This document shows, piece after piece, positions 49,501 to 64,000 of a stretch of DNA of 64,000 bases. Every line of letters starts with the position of its first letter. Within the stretch, counting starts at the first letter, position 1. The notes beneath the pieces are model-generated. The model ran no database searches. It was not told the origin of the DNA and worked only from the letters and a program-made list of their open reading frames with translations. Made by a program: the position numbers and the translations under genes. This DNA comes from Tomocerus qinae (lineage: Eukaryota > Arthropoda > Collembola > Entomobryomorpha > Tomoceridae): positions 9,595,280-9,659,279 of the forward strand of contig CM034547.1 in NCBI GenBank assembly GCA_020055645.1, in the 5' to 3' direction.

Positions 49501-50592
49501 TGTCCTTTTACGACTATTATTTTTTTCTTCCCTGTTTACCTAAACACCTATACATTCAGTTCTCAGTCCTGATCCTAACTACCTTACCCATGCTAATCAG
49601 TGTGTCTGCTTTATTTGTTGTATCTGTTTTCTCTGTACCAACCTCGAAGCTGAGGAATGTACACTTTATATGTGTCTGTGTACAAATATTACCTTAAACT
49701 ATCTCGATGTGCTTTTGATGTGTAGCTGATTCAAATTCTAAATGTTAATTGACAACGAGAAATTAGTATGATGCATTGATGCTGCTGGTACAATGATCTG
49801 ATAATGATAATGCATAATATTGTATATTGATTTCGTAAGTACAACTTGGCTCTTGCAGAACTGAAATATGTATTATAAATATTACATTGATTGCTATGTT
49901 AATAATTGGAATTCTGAATGATGTTTGTATGTATAACTGTGATTCTTAAGTTTATGTCGATGGTGCTATGATTATATTATAATATTATATATTAATTTGG
50001 TTTGCATTTTGTATATTTAGCTTTTTGGAGAAGACAACCACGGAATTTTAGATTTACAGGAACAACAACTTATGAGTCAGCAGCAGCAGCAACAACAACA
50101 ACAACAACCAGTACAGAGTACGTTAAGATTTTCTTTTGCTAGTGTTTCCCAAAATTATTTAGTAACAATTAACACTATTCGTTCTCTAAAGATTTTTATA
50201 TTTGTGTATAATGAAATGACGAAACAAATGACAATAATAAATAGAAAAATTAAACTTATCTGTTTCTAAATCAAACAGGTGGCAATCAGGGAGAAGTTCA
50301 AAGTAGCGAGCTGGTGTCTTACAACCCAAGTTTATTTGAGCTAACGGAAGACGATACAAATTTTTTCGATGAAGCCACGAATATGTATTTGGATGATGAA
50401 TTGAATAGCATGATGACAACAGAACGAGACCAATTAAACAAAGGAAATGGATATTCTCCGCTAACATTCACAGAAGTTACAATGGGAAATCCTCCTGTTT
50501 CTCTGAACACTCCAGTGACTGAGACTGCGCCTTCGCTGTCGTTTACCTCAGTTGCCTCCACGTCAGGAGCTGGGAAACGTAAGAGGAAATAA
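46570..50592 (+). CDS. HSF: Heat shock transcription factor (HSF1-like)
   Basis: Thirteen exons: 46570-46692, 46830-46938, 47015-47139, 47282-47335, 47430-47576, 47660-47785, 47865-48135, 48249-48329, 48429-48663, 48939-48989, 49263-49428, 50021-50117 and 50279-50592. They give 632 residues. The DNA-binding domain spans about 17-119 ([50 protein letters not shown]). Heptad repeats HR-A/B for trimerisation span about 136-200 ([15 protein letters not shown] onward). An HR-C-like region lies near 441-475 ([18 protein letters not shown]). Next come a polyglutamine run coded by mixed CAG/CAA and an acidic C-terminal activation domain ([20 protein letters not shown]). Insects usually carry one HSF. 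It binds nGAAn repeats as a trimer and activates chaperone genes. Two alternative donors are visible: GTAGGG against GTAAGC after 46692, and 49368 against 49428 in the HR-C exon. The 27-codon and 17-codon exons 8 and 10 could be cassettes. Confidence 0.95.
50072..50110 (+). repeat. Polyglutamine-coding CAG/CAA run in HSF exon 12
   Basis: ATGAGTCAGCAGCAGCAGCA and following CAA codons encode about ten consecutive glutamines between HR-C and the activation domain. CAG and CAA are mixed, which usually limits expansion. Confidence 0.85.
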
Positions 50593-53500
50593 TCAACAAT
50601 GTCCACGATATAATACTCCATTTGCTACAGAGTTGTACAGTACTTATATGTTAGTTTTCATGAAATATTTTATTAAGGAAATGTGCCTATTTTGTGCATT
50701 AATTGAAAGGAAAGCATGGTAGTAGTATAATGGACATTTAAGTTAAAAGTTACTAATAATATCTGTTGTCATCATGTATAACAGTTATCGGAATGTAGAT
50801 AGATAATAGTTTTAGTGAACTAAGCAACACCAAAGTGTACAGTATAGTGTAAACTGTAAAATGTGCCTACAATACAGTAGGTCCCTATTAGTATTAATTA
50901 ATTTTATTTAGTTATATCTCATTTTTGCTCCAGCAGTAAAATTATTACATCTTTTTGTTTATAGGAGGAACAATGTCCATCTTCAATTAATTCTGTAAAA
51001 AATTATCTTATAATGAATTATTTTGTGTAGTTTAAAATTACAAAGTTACTAATGGCAGGGGTCTGGTCTCTGAATTGTCTGGATGCCATTGCGTAATGTT
51101 AGAAAAATGTCTAAAAGGTTTTCCAACACAGATTTTCAAGATTATCAGGATCGTTTTAATCAATATTTGTGTAAACGGACATATAAAATGACTTCAACTC
51201 ATTTTGTATAGAAGGAGAACAATTTGTCAGTAGCTTATTATGTCTATATAATCAAATTTCAAAACAGTCGTTAATACTTAATTTACTTGCTGTAGTATGA
51301 AAACACAGGAACTACAATATTTTACTTTTTGATCACAATTATTGTATCCCATGAAATTGAGATTATACTTCTAAATATATGTAAGGGGTATGGGCCCACC
51401 CCATGTAGCAGAAAGCCATTTAGATTTTGTTCTGTTGAAGCAGTAAACGTTTTGAACTTTGCTCTAAGCGTCAAAGTAAATGATGTGACACTTTTACAAT
51501 ATTTTAAGCCCCTTGGTAAAATTGCATTGCTATAAATTTTTTTCATTATATTTAAAAGTAGTAATACAAACCTATTGAATCGGAACTTTTGATTTGTACA
51601 TGACTTATTATGCTAATGTATGGATTTATTAAATCTTTCTTTTCTTTTAAAATAGTCGCATAAAATATTTCGTTAAAGCTCTAAAGCGTGTGAACCAAGA
51701 GGGAGTAGATAGGGACAGGGATGATTACTATTATAGTTGGAAATATATGTCTCATTAGTGAAAAGTAAGGCATTATTTAATTTTCAACGTGAATTGTATA
51801 TATTAATTATTATGCACCTAGCTAAGTCTTGTATCCATCCATCTAAAGCAATAATTTACAGCCATAGTTTGCTTTTTTACACCTTTAAAACGATCAAGTA
51901 AAAAGCATTGTTGGTGTGTGTATTATAAACAGGTAAATACAACAGTACCGTTTAATTCAGCTCTGTTTGCCTTGTCACTGCACATAGATAATTTACCTGA
52001 TTTAAGTGTACCTCTCCCTACTAACTGACATTGAAATATTTATGATTCGTGATATACCGAAAGTATGTGTTACACATGAATACCAGTGTTAGAACTGGAC
52101 ACTATCAACAAATTATACAGCCAATAATAGTAAAACGTACTTTCTTTGTTGTATGTACTACATTTTGAAGGAAAAGAACTGAAAACGAGCTGAGATACTC
52201 TAATCGAATCATGATGTACTGACGACGTTGATACACGATTTAGAAAATACTAAAATATTAGCTATTAGCTATTGTAGTTATAATCATGTATACTTTACTA
52301 ACCATGTAGTCCATGTAGTTTATGATTTTGTCAAATTACCGAAATGATCATTTACATGGTGTGTAGCTTACTGAACTAATGTTATTGTAATTTCCTAAAA
52401 AATGGTTTAAATCGCAAGCTGTCCTCTCCGTTGAATCCGTACTATTTTTGAAAGCCATCTTGCCTATAGTAATCTATTCTTTAATTTTTCCAGTAGTTAA
52501 ATAGATGAATTAACTAATAATATGTACGTACGCTCATGTGTAGTTAGTCAAACCGTCAAAGTAGTTTTGTAGTTCTGGAATTGGGAGTGGTTGTATTCAG
52601 TTGATTAGTATTAATGCCGATTTAATCTCAACGTCCAGTTAAAAACCTAATTTACTATAATCGTTGATATTTATAGTTAGTATTGTATAGTTAGTGTCGA
52701 ATATTAATATCTATGTCAAGATTGGGGTAAATTACATTATGTAGATGTACATAGTAATCCTAATAAGCAGAGTAGTAATCCTAAATTAGTAATGCATTTT
52801 TGTGTCCCTCTGAGATCTCAGCACTATTATGCTACAGGCTACAGGTAGTAGAATCAAAACCCTCAGAAATTATGTAAAATTTAAATGATCCTTCCTTGTC
52901 CAGTTAATTATGCATTCGAATATTTTATTTTATTGAAGAATGAACAGTGAACATGCGGTAATAAAAATTATTATTAGAATTACTATCATCCCTGGTTGAA
53001 AAAGTGGATCTGTTTGCTATGTTGAGTGTCCTCATTTTTATATCTTTGCAAAATATTCAACTTGTGTTGTATTTTTTAAAGTATACTTATAGTAATTTTT
53101 ATCTAAGGATTGTTTACAAAACAAAGCTCTGTGTCTATTTCGGTGTTATATATAATTTTTCAATTCCAATGATGCACGTGAATTTGACTACATTGGTATC
53201 CGGTGTAATAGTACATATAGAATTGTGAGTTCGACTTAAAATGTGTCTAATATTATATTATATGGAGTAATAATTAAGTGTACTCATTTAGTTCTAAATT
53301 CGTGACTGACCCATCATCAATCAGGTATTGTTAGGTGTAGCTCTGGGCCATTGGTTTTTAGTTAAGAATTTAATTCTTGAAGTGGCCATGTCCACGTAGT
53401 GTTGCTGTAAACTGTTGTTCTATGAATTCAGTATGAGTCTATTGTTATAATAATAATTGTTAATAATTAATATTTACATTATTATCTATGTCCTGTAGCT

Positions 53501-56500
53501 ACATAAATGTTTAAGGTGGATTTTAGATACATGAATGAAACTCGCATTTATATTATTATGGGTAAAATTGAACGAAAATATAAATGTGCGTTTGCTGAGC
53601 TAAAATATAGTTGCTAAAATACTACCAATACTGATATTGACGATATTACTATTCTATATAATATATACTATGTCGTATAAAATATGTTTGAAATTATGCG
53701 TCTGACCACTGTATATGTTATCCAATTAATTGTGTCTCGTGTAACGGTTGTTGCGACTTCTGTGTTAAGGTATCAAAGTAATTGTTAATGACACTTTAGT
53801 GAGGTAGCCTATAATAATATTGGTAAAGGGCGTAGGCATACATATGTATGTATGCGTGTGTACACCAAAAATAATAAGCACCCTTAGTCGAAGGCTAAGA
53901 TGTTCGTGGGAATATACTGATGAAGTTTTGGTAACTAAATAAGTGCCATTAAGAATCATGTCTTAAAATGAGGACAAATTATTACCATGAATGAAGTCGA
54001 TATTTATAACTATACCTATACAGGTAGGTAGGTATACGTACGTATTATTAAGTATCATCCTCACCAAGAAATCTTGTCTCATTATTATGGTACATTTATG
54101 TAAATACATTTTGATGGCTGAATTGTATGCTAATGGTGTTATACTTATTTAACAAAATGTGTGTTAGGTAGAAATTGGTAACATTGTCGTATCGTCGATA
54201 TCTAATAAATTAATAATTAATTATATGATTTAATGTACACTTGAAGAAAGCTGTACACAAGCACTAGAACACTATGCTTGTGTGCAAGTGCATATACAAT
54301 ACTTATCACAGTAAGGAAATAGTGTTAAACAAAGATTTAAAAATTAAATCGCAATAAAATCTATTAAATCGTACAATTGATCCTATCTATTGTCCAGTCA
54401 TCTGTTTTAAGTTATGTCATTTCACTTACATTATTTTTACTATACCCTTTCTAAAATTATTTTGATTCCAATGTATTTTCTGGGGACTAATAATAAGTAT
54501 TAAAAATCTATATGATTTAAATGCCCACAAAGGGTAATTGAGAAATATTTTTGATATTCATGTAGTATACCAGAAGACTTTCACTAACCATATTTTATTG
54601 CTAATTTTAGTCGAAAGAACGGTATGCATAGCCAACTGGAATATGGGTCACAGTTAGCATATAAAATCCTGCCTTGTTCTCCAGCAGCGATACAGTAGCT
54701 GTTCTCCTTCTCCATACCAAGCATCAAAGAAAAAGAGTAACTTAATTGCTTTTGTTGTTATGTCATTATAGACGTTTATGCTGCTGTACCGCTTTCTTTT
54801 TGCTCGCCACTTCATTTACAAGTTACCCTAATTAAAACATAGCTAGTATTTGTCATCCATGTGTAATCAATCATGTCTTTTGAAGTTTTTGATGTGGTCA
54901 TTAAATGAATCTCCGTGTAACACATATGTTGGGCATTTTCTCATATTTTATACCTAAATGACTACTATAATAGAATACTACGACAATAGACGCATTTCAG
55001 ATTGCCATGAACCGACATTATATATAGATTTACATAAATGGTATTATATAGTGCACAACAACAATGGTTTAGAAAGCCATATAGTTAGTTTAAATACCAA
55101 GTGAAAACTTGGCCATGGAATTGTCTAAAAGGAATGTAACAGTATGATAGTTTGATAGACATTGTAAATTGAGAAATGATCGATCATAATCGATAGAGTT
55201 GGCTAATTGATTGAAATTGAAGTAGTGGGAGTTGTTGTGGGTTGCTGTTGTAGTTTGGGGAGAGAGTGAAAGCATAGCATAGAGTCCCTAAACCTAAAGA
55301 ATGCAGTAGAGATGAGATGAGGGTAGGAACGAGGCGGCATAGTTGCCGTATTTTATTGCATCGATGTATGCACAAAGAAATTCCTTCCGTTCGTTCCGAG
55401 GCAATGAACGAAACGAACTGCTAAAACTCTAATAAAAAACACATCCGCAGAACACACTACATGGGACATTATAAATATAAGAATTTTCAGTTTATACTCA
55501 CTAACATTTCTTGTATGCACATTATGTCTTTCTGTCCACTATCTCCTTCACAATTCACTTTTGAATTGCTTTAATGCACCTTGCACATTTTATCTGATGC
55601 ATTTTAGAAGAGCACATAAAATATAAAACTATCTCTGCTTGATTTATTAGGCTATTTTCATAAATGGGTAAGGTATCACATAGTAAATAAGAGCAAAATA
55701 TTTGGCTGGTAAAAGAAATTAATGCAATTGATACCATTACTTAATAATGGATGATTTCCATTTATGTCTTTTCATCACAATTGTTCAAATATATTTAAAT
55801 AATATATTGTGATGATTTGTACCATGTCATGTTAGTACTTTTAAGAAGAAAGTTTAATAAAAGAATATTCTCAAGAATCTGCAATTCATTTTCTATACAG
55901 AAATAATCATCTATATCATAAAAGGGAAATAAAATGGCTTTGGAGGTTGGACATGATATTATGAATGATCTATAAAAAGTTTCTTATGAAGCTTCCTTTC
56001 ATACAGCTACATAGATTCATAATAAAGTTCTATAATCTTGTGGTATATCTATATAGTCTGTAAATAACAATCTTATGTAATGTACTTAATAAAATAGTTC
56101 GATGTAGACTTAGAAGGAAAACGGAGGAAAACCCGATGCAGCTGGCAGTGGCACTTTGTCAGGAGGAGGACAGAAGAATGAAGAAGAGATAAAATAGAGA
56201 CACTTTTATTTATATGCATATGTCGAATTGTATATTAAGAAAGATTCCTTCTGAATATCAACGAAAATGTAGAAAACGAGAAGCTTCGTCACTTCGTCAG
56301 AAGAGGAATGGGGGAAAAGATTCAACAATTGCAGACTAAGACTAAATGGGTACAACGGAAGAAGAGGAAGCCAAGCCCGCGCTTTAGGAAAATTGCCAAT
56401 TCTGGAGGAGTTGAGGTTGTAAACAAATATAACCCATGGGGTCACATTCGTCATATAAATTAGTGAATGTGTCACAGAAAATGGTGGTAGAACTAACAGT

Positions 56501-59500
56501 TGTCACAGTACGCTAATTATTTTCTTACCACGAATCTATTTCAATCCTTGCTACAAAATTTCGGAAAGAGAACGGAGAGATTTGAACGGAGAAACTGGTG
56601 TAACAGACAACAAAGGTGTTTAGAAGACAGAAGTTGACAGTTTTGACAGAAAGTTGGAAGTCTGGGAGTGGGAAAAGGTTCCAGTTTCCAGAGAGCAGGA
56701 TGAAGACTGAAACTGTGAATGAATTTTCTTGTTTGGTCGACTAAGGCCTTGCCCTCACCGACGAGCGGAATTTTGGAGGCGATAACGGGCTTCGGAATCG
56801 GAAGGTCAGTGGTAAAGTAATACTACAGAGCATTCAACAACTCTCTAGAACATAGTCTCCTACTAACTCCTACTACTATTTACTTGACTAGACTGCAAGT
56901 TTTACTACGATACGTTACGTTAGTGTGGTAGACAACTTTGGTGTTGGTTCGTTTCGTTCATAGATTGTTGAGCTGAGGGAGGATTTCTAGGATTGGGACT
57001 CAGGAGGACAGATACAGAAAGTGCCGGGTGGCCGGAATGAATCTTGTGACTATGACTATGTGGGTTTTTGGGTGGGGGCATGGGACTTGTTGGGACTGTG
57101 ACGATACGGATACACGCTGTATAAAATAGCTGTATGCAAGCAATGTACTCTCCTCCTGACTCTCCAGCAGACTCCAGCCACACACCAGATACTCCAACCA
57201 GTCACAACAGACAGGAAGAGGAAATAAAGAGTACATAGGTGTGATGGAAAATGCAAGTGGAAGCATCATAATAATATTATAAGCTTAGCTCCACTACTCT
57301 CTTAATATAATGACCTATCTATACATTTAGATAACAAACACCACAAAACGTCCACCCACATCCACCTATAAATGGGTATTTCCCTATAGTACATTCACGC
57401 AGATGTTTGGTGCAGATTCATTTCCACAGTAGTATTTTATGAAAGAGCAGGTTTTCGTAGATTCATCTGAGTTGTTCCGAAATGGGTTGGGTGTTGGGTG
57501 ACTGTAGGTGCATTGGAGCCAATAATGCAGTTTTATAGGGATGTAAGTCTTATGTAACTAGTATGTGTATAGGAAAACTGTTCTTAGGACTTTAAACATC
57601 TTACAAGAATGTATATAATGTTTTGGTACAGTATATATTTATATGGATGTTCTTATGTATATTTTCTAGAGTAGAAAAGCGGTGTCAACAAGAAAATAGA
57701 GAGAAAAAGACGCGGGGTAGCAAAGGGCATCGGACAAGAATAGAACAGCTGAATGTTTCCACGAATATTCCTCTGAGTATATATAGATATCCTTATCCAA
57801 GTGGTTCTACTAACCAAACTTGAAGCTCAAACGAAATTCAATAGAAGTGCCAGCGGCATCCGTTAAGATTTTCTCGTCTGGCGCAGGGACGCAATGTGGA
57901 CATAAGTGTGGCAACATGTTGGGAGTTTGGAGTTGAGGATAGGGGGACCCCAAAGGGGACTCTTGTGCGTTTCACATTCACGATTGGATTGCAGTAGTTG
58001 AGGAAAGGTATGAGGATTATTGTTATATATTTTAGATGTGGAGATGTTGGCTTGTATCTGACTTTTGGGTCTCTAAGAGAAGAATAGATTTCAGAATAGA
58101 AATGTGAGTGAAGCGGGGACGAGGTGGTTTCAGGAGGAAGACGCAGAGTCGGGTCGGATGGTTTCGCTCGTTCGTACGTCGATGATTGTGGGCTCCTTCC
58201 TCGCTCCTTTTGACGAAGACCCAGACAAAGTGGTAGATAGTTCAGTGCATTTGTGCATTAGAAAATAACATGGAATTCTCGGCGAAAAGCTGAGCAAGGG
58301 AGTTGTCGGGGCAAATTTGGGAGTTTTGTGACCCTTTGTAGGTTCTGTAGTGGTTGGTGGCCGTGGCTTTGGTGTTCGTTCTCTTCATATTACCTATTAC
58401 CTACTGTGCTGCTACTTTACTTGTGTGTGGTACATATGGTGATGTGATGTGTTCTCTCACAATCTCCGTTATATGACTATGAGTCCACTTCGTCTCCCAT
58501 CCTTTCGTTAAACTGACAGAACACTCACAACAGACAGACTCTTCTTCAGTTCACTACTGGGATGATGTTGCCGTTCGATTATTTCCTGGATGTCAGATCT
58601 TCTGCCTTTTTCAAGATTAAATTCTTATTTCGGGGACCGCACCACTGACATCAAATTATGTTTCTCTCCCAGCCAAGAAAGATAAGCTTAAAGTAAGGCC
58701 AACCTACCTCACCGTCTGCTCCACATGTCAACGTCTCTAATACATTTCACCTTATTTATTGACACCCTGCCTGCCTGACTTGACTTCACTGTTTACCTAC
58801 CTCCCTGTATTGACTTGCTTACCTACCCCTGACGTTGTGCCCTACTGCCCGATTCCTATAAACACAACCACCTGCTTCGTCTCATCGTCCAGTACTCCGT
58901 CTGGACTCCAGAGTTGTACAGGCTAAATGTCAATGTCGTAAGATTCTCCATTCTCTGAATCTCTTTTCCTTCTGACAACTCACTCAAACTCACCAGTTAC
59001 TTACACAATTAAGAATTATTCCGTTAGCAAGCATCTGTTTCGTGCTTATCTGTAAAACAGTCAAAGGAACAGATGGTATCCGCATAGATATGAAAAACGT
59101 CACACAAATGGGAATTTTAGTTTAACTAAACGCTACTCTGTGACTGAATATTTTGCAGCCAAAAACCAATTTTCTAATGTCAAAAATACTAAGAACATAA
59201 AAACTCGTATAAAAGACCCAAACGTTATCAATTTGTCATTATATCCAATGTTATGAGTTTATGGTCGATTTCTTTTCTTTGCCATTCTTGAGTCACGTAT
59301 GCGTATGGCTCAAGTATAAACAAAAGTTAAGTAAATCGTACATAAAACGTGTAGGGTGGCTGAAATGGAAATTGTATTTTATAAAGGTTATCGTATGTAG
59401 ACATCTGCCTTGTTACGTGCAAAGGGTAAGAAGTTTGTGACATTTGGATTTTATTTGGTATCAACAAAGTAAACTTTAACAAACAGAGCAGTTTGGTTAG

Positions 59501-62500
59501 GAGAGATGTGCATACAAATGTCATCTGTCATTTAGAAAACTCCTTTGTGAAAATTGATAGGGCTGTATTCTATGCTTCCTGTCAGAAACTATTTTAATGG
59601 GACATTGACATGGGACTGGGACATTTTCCGCAGCTTTGAGATCCTTCTCTGTAGAAGACAATAGAAACTTTACAGCTTAATCAAATAATGACCAACAGCA
59701 TATGTCATAAAGTTAACTGTATTAGTATATACATACAATTGCAATCGTACAATTGTATACACTAAAATTCAATATGATTCATTCATATAATATTGTTGAA
59801 CTTTATTGAATTGAACATAAGTACTAGGGAGATGTATCAGCAGTTAGCAAAGCTAGAGTAATCAAGCAAAGCAATCAAGTTGTTTAGCAAGAATATTACA
59901 GAATGTAGTGCATGCATATTTTATATGCAATCAATGGACGTTTTTGTAATGCTAATGCATTAATTTCGCATATTTAGAACATGTTACCTATCTACAAACA
60001 AGTAGAAGTACGTATACTAAAGACTAATTGGCTTAACGTTAAGGTTAACAATTTTTGTTACAATTACATTACTTACACATTTACATATCAAATCTCAATT
60101 TACAGTGCTGTTCGGAAATTTTACTGTCAACTAAACTGACAGGGACAGCACCATTTTATCTTGATGTTTTATGACAATCTGAATTTCAGTTGCAATTAGA
60201 AAGAACGGATAATACTAAGAAGTATATTAAGCGTATAAATAGTATAGATACTCGTTCATATAGTACAGTACAAGTATTTTTTTACTTACATCTCTGTTAA
60301 GTACGGCTTGGCTATACTTACACGATTATACGACTGCCTAGATGATGCCCATTGTAGACATTTAGAAGTGTATGCGAAATAAACTGGGAAAAAATAATCT
60401 GTACGCACAAGTGAACACGGACATTGAATATTAAAGAAAGAAAATGTACTTTCAACGATATTCAGATCACGTTGCAGTTGAAATATATAGGTATTAAGTC
60501 AGTCAGTACTGGCATATAGATATTTGGAGATGCTTTGTTAATGCAATGAATTGAACTCGGAAAAAGATTTACTCTAGGTATCACATTAGAATGTACGTAA
60601 TAATCTTGGTATTCTTGATTTGAAATCGTGTATGTGTCATAAACCGGTACTCACTGGGAGACTCGAGGAATTAATATTTGCGAATTTGCGATTGTCTGTC
60701 TATGTACCTAATTGAAAAAGTAGATTGTGAATATCTATTCTATTGTAGTTGTATTTTATAAATTCTCAGTATATTTGGCTAACTCTGACTGTTAGATACA
60801 ATATTAAATTTTGGTTTTAAGAAGTAGATGACTTAGCTTTAGGGTTTGCAGGTTGTCTCGCTTAAAGATAACAGGTCATGTTCACAATGCATTATACAAT
60901 ATTAAGATTAAGATTTTTAAAATAGAAAGATACTCCTTTTTGTTATCGCATACTAAAACAAGTATAAAAATTATTACACATGGTTGGTGTCAGGTTTTGT
61001 AACTTACATATGACTTTATGCATAAAAATATTAACTAAGTTACTGTAACTAGTCATCTAGTGTTTATATTTGCATGATGTGCAACAATAACAATTTATAT
61101 ACTTAGTTAATTGACAATTACACCAGTATTACATTTATAGTTTTCGCTTACCAGTTGCTATTAGTCAAGAATTAATTATATAAATGAACTTTAATATACA
61201 TACGTAATGTGCAGTATATAATATAGCATCTAGCACTAGCATAGATAGTTTAGCGTATAAATAAGAGATATCTAGAGTGTAAATGCACAAAGAAAATGCT
61301 AAAAGTCTTGTAAGCGAAAAGTATAAATCCCACGATTCTTCATTTTGGCCATTGAACTTGCTGGTTGCTTTGCTCTTATGATTTTTTACTTACGTATCTA
61401 TTCAAGAAAGAAAAAGAGACCTAAATAGTGCTCAGTGCAGGTTCAGTTGCACATCTGTAGTCTGTATGTATATATGTTACGTAGTATGTAAGTACATTAT
61501 TTGGCTTTAGGAAGAAATGAATATGCAATTTTTTCAGCTAATGCATCACTGTATTGCTAGCCCTATAGACTTCTAGTGTTATTTGTTGTTATAAAGTATG
61601 AGTGAGTATAGCACTTCGAGTTTTATGGTATAATTAATATGCATGCAACTGCGTGTGATAGAGACAGCTTGGTTTAATGACTTACAACGTACTTAAGTAG
61701 TTCTTGTTGGAATAATTTATTTTGTTTACATATTTTTAGTGAGAATAATTAAAAATTAACGTTTTGAAGAATAAGATCGAATCGAGAATCGATAACTTGC
61801 AAATAGTATTCTACAATCTGCACAATAAAGTAACAGTCTGGCAAATAGTAATGTAGGTATCTTATCTAAATAGTATAAATATATTCATCATCCATCTTAA
61901 ACATTCTACACTATAGTACCAACAGTTTTGTAGTTGTAAATATGTTTTTGTAGGATATTTGTATGCAACTGCTTCTTAGTGTGGTCTGATAAGTGCATTT
62001 TTTATATGGTTACCTTAATTTGTTTGATTGACAAACTAAGTTGTTTGATTGATAAATTAAGTTAACCATTGACATTGAAGGGATACATTTTTTGAATTGC
62101 ATCATGGGAGTTAAAGCTACTTCTCTACGTTAAAGGGAAACTTATTTGAATCGAAAGAAAACACAAAGTGCTATACTTTAGTATGTATGACATGACATTT
62201 TTTGATGTAGAAGAGGTAGAGTATATTAGTGCTGACTCTTGCTGACTACTGCAATTTAAGGTAAAAGTGACTGCAGTATGAAAAGTCAAAGATACCATGT
62301 GATGTTTTATTTATGAATATGAAGGCTTGAAATTGATTTAAGCTGTAGCTGCAGTCGTAGAAGTAATGTACTCGCTTGGAAACATTTGATGAGAAAACGA
62401 CAAATTCCTTTGACACATTTAAAGCAACGCTTGTTTGTGGTTTGAATCGAATTTTCCAGCAAGACGTAATGCAAAGACTTTATATGGACTATTATACATG

Positions 62501-64000
62501 ATATGCAAATATTAGACTATAAACCAACCGAATTGAACATAATATCCTATTTTACACGTACACTACAAAGTAGTACCTTGCAACAACTACTGTTAAATGC
62601 GTATTCTGCTCATTTTGAGTTTTATTGATTTTAATAATCAAGAGTTAGTTCTATTACTGATGGAGAGACACTCAAAACGCTTATCAAATATTCAGTACCT
62701 GTGCATGAATCCCGAGTTCAATAAAATATCATATCTATAAATAGACATGTTATAGAAAGGTATAATTTTATGAAATGATTTTGATTTTCTAAAATATTTT
62801 TTCGATGGGGCTTTCGATGAATGTAATATAAGTAGTTGGGAATCTACTATTACATTCTTATCACGTTGATTGGATTCAAAGAATTCATCAATGTGGCGAA
62901 AATCTTTATAGTCTTGCTTGCTCGTTCATTCGCTCGTATTGCATGAGGACTGAGAGCTGTAGGCAATGAAACTTGAAAGATGTGAAAATGTGATGATATG
63001 AGGTAATGCTATGCTATGCTCATTTTCTTGTTTTAGCTTGAAAATTGAAAACTACCTACATTCAACCTTACATTGTACTCATACAAACACACACACACAC
63101 AACTATGGAATGACTATCTGTACTATATTATGTACCTTAGTATATCACGATGATACATAATACCTCCATTAGCATATAAGTAGTTAGATACCTTAAATAA
63201 TTCTTGCATTCTGAGAGATGTACCTATCTGCTCGTAGCAGATACCGCTACTAACAGCATAATGAATAATGACTAATGGAAAAGCTTGTAAAGATCAGTTT
63301 GAATGTGAGTGAAGAAGAAAGCCAAAAAAAGTGAGGTATATAGGGAGAGACGTGTGAGGTAGATCGAGCTGATATTGTATAGATATTTACACTTCAGTCA
63401 GGTACCTCTGTGGAATAGAAACTCTAGATACTATTATGGTGGAAAATGCATGCAAATAAAGAGTTAAACAGAGCAGTTGGTTGAAAGCAGTAGCCACAGA
63501 CAGCCAATAAATTTAAACATGAACAGAATGCCTACTACAGATCTTTATAGCTCAGAGAGCAACATGAAGCAGAAACCTACTTTTATTTTAGGTTGTTGTA
63601 CGGAAATGGTGTCACGTCTTTCTTGCATCTAACACGTATATTAATTTACGTATCCTACATAATTCAGTATGTTCAGATCAGACACTTATGCTTTTTACGT
63701 AATTGACGCTCTAAGTTCCATTACTTCACTTACTCAATTCATCTAAACCTTTTCTCAGACGTCGGCTTTTACCCAGTCTCTAAAAGCCTGTAAAATTATG
63801 GATTTGTAGTGCAATGTTCATTTCGTAGTTACTAAAAATAACCTTTATGTTACACAATTGAACAAATAGCTACATTTTAAGTAATTTTCAAATTCTCTCC
63901 AATTCACTTTATCGTCCTTCACAGTAGTAGTTACTGGATTTCATAGTTGTACACGCATTCTTTGTCAATAGTTTGTGTTTCTATTTACATTTTATAATGG
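50593..64000. other. 13.4-kb gene-free tail (HSF 3' UTR then non-coding)
   Basis: The first part is HSF 3' UTR. The rest shows no coding exon, rRNA or tRNA that I can support on either strand. The stretch from about 55.2 to 58.9 kb is visibly richer in G/C, with purine-rich tracts and several short frames, none with family character. A (CA)n run of a few units lies near 63085-63103. This is either a large intergenic region or intron and promoter sequence of a neighbour whose exons lie outside the window. Confidence 0.5.

Noticed and set aside
50593-64000. Search for tRNA, rRNA or familiar microRNA genes in the long gene-free tail.
   Set aside because: No convincing A/B box pair, rRNA-like sequence or recognised mature microRNA was seen by eye; a covariance-model scan would be decisive.

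Overview
The window is A/T-rich eukaryotic DNA. Its genes are interrupted by GT-AG introns, from about 60 bp to 2 kb. The organism is probably an arthropod, and an insect fits best. The (CCTAA)n run at 1769-1825 is the complement of the arthropod telomere repeat TTAGG. The gene set is typical of animals whose sperm or neurons bear cilia. I cannot name a species. All exon joins below come from reading splice sites and frames by eye against remembered protein families, with no search run.

Layout from left to right:
- MKS1, + strand, 5' end cut off by the window edge: 3-3997.
- A repeat-rich gap: 3998-6350.
- An unrecognised two-exon gene encoding a KIKEEP repeat protein, +: 6351-9374.
- A TNFAIP8/TIPE-family gene, +: 10609-11593.
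- DONSON, - strand, 7 exons: 16299-12689.
- MSH2, +, 19 exons: 18515-24582.
- ARMC2, +, 13 exons: 26221-34217.
- GSAP (Drosophila pigeon), -, 12 exons: 40050-35257.
- Heat shock factor, +, 13 exons: 46570-50592.
- 13.4 kb with no gene I can support.

The genes do not form one pathway. MKS1 (transition zone) and ARMC2 (axoneme) are ciliary or flagellar. DONSON and MSH2 act in DNA replication and mismatch repair, and they are divergently placed around a 2.2-kb interval carrying a MITE-like element. TIPE/DONSON and ARMC2/GSAP are convergent pairs. GSAP and HSF are divergent.

The first 18 kb is unusually rich in palindromic (foldback) elements and tandem repeats. Foldback elements lie at 840-2426, 4960-5404, 5585-5905 and 13933-14392. 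A terminal-inverted-repeat element lies at 17507-18137 and a 95-bp hairpin at 17247-17341. I saw none from 18 kb on.

The oddest observations are these. A near-perfect foldback element in an MKS1 intron carries telomeric repeats in its loop. Ten tandem copies of a consensus 5' splice site sit inside an intron. A 48-residue higher-order protein repeat contains a SUMO-consensus motif. MSH2 has a C-terminal extension of about 105 residues. HSF has two candidate alternative 5' splice sites.
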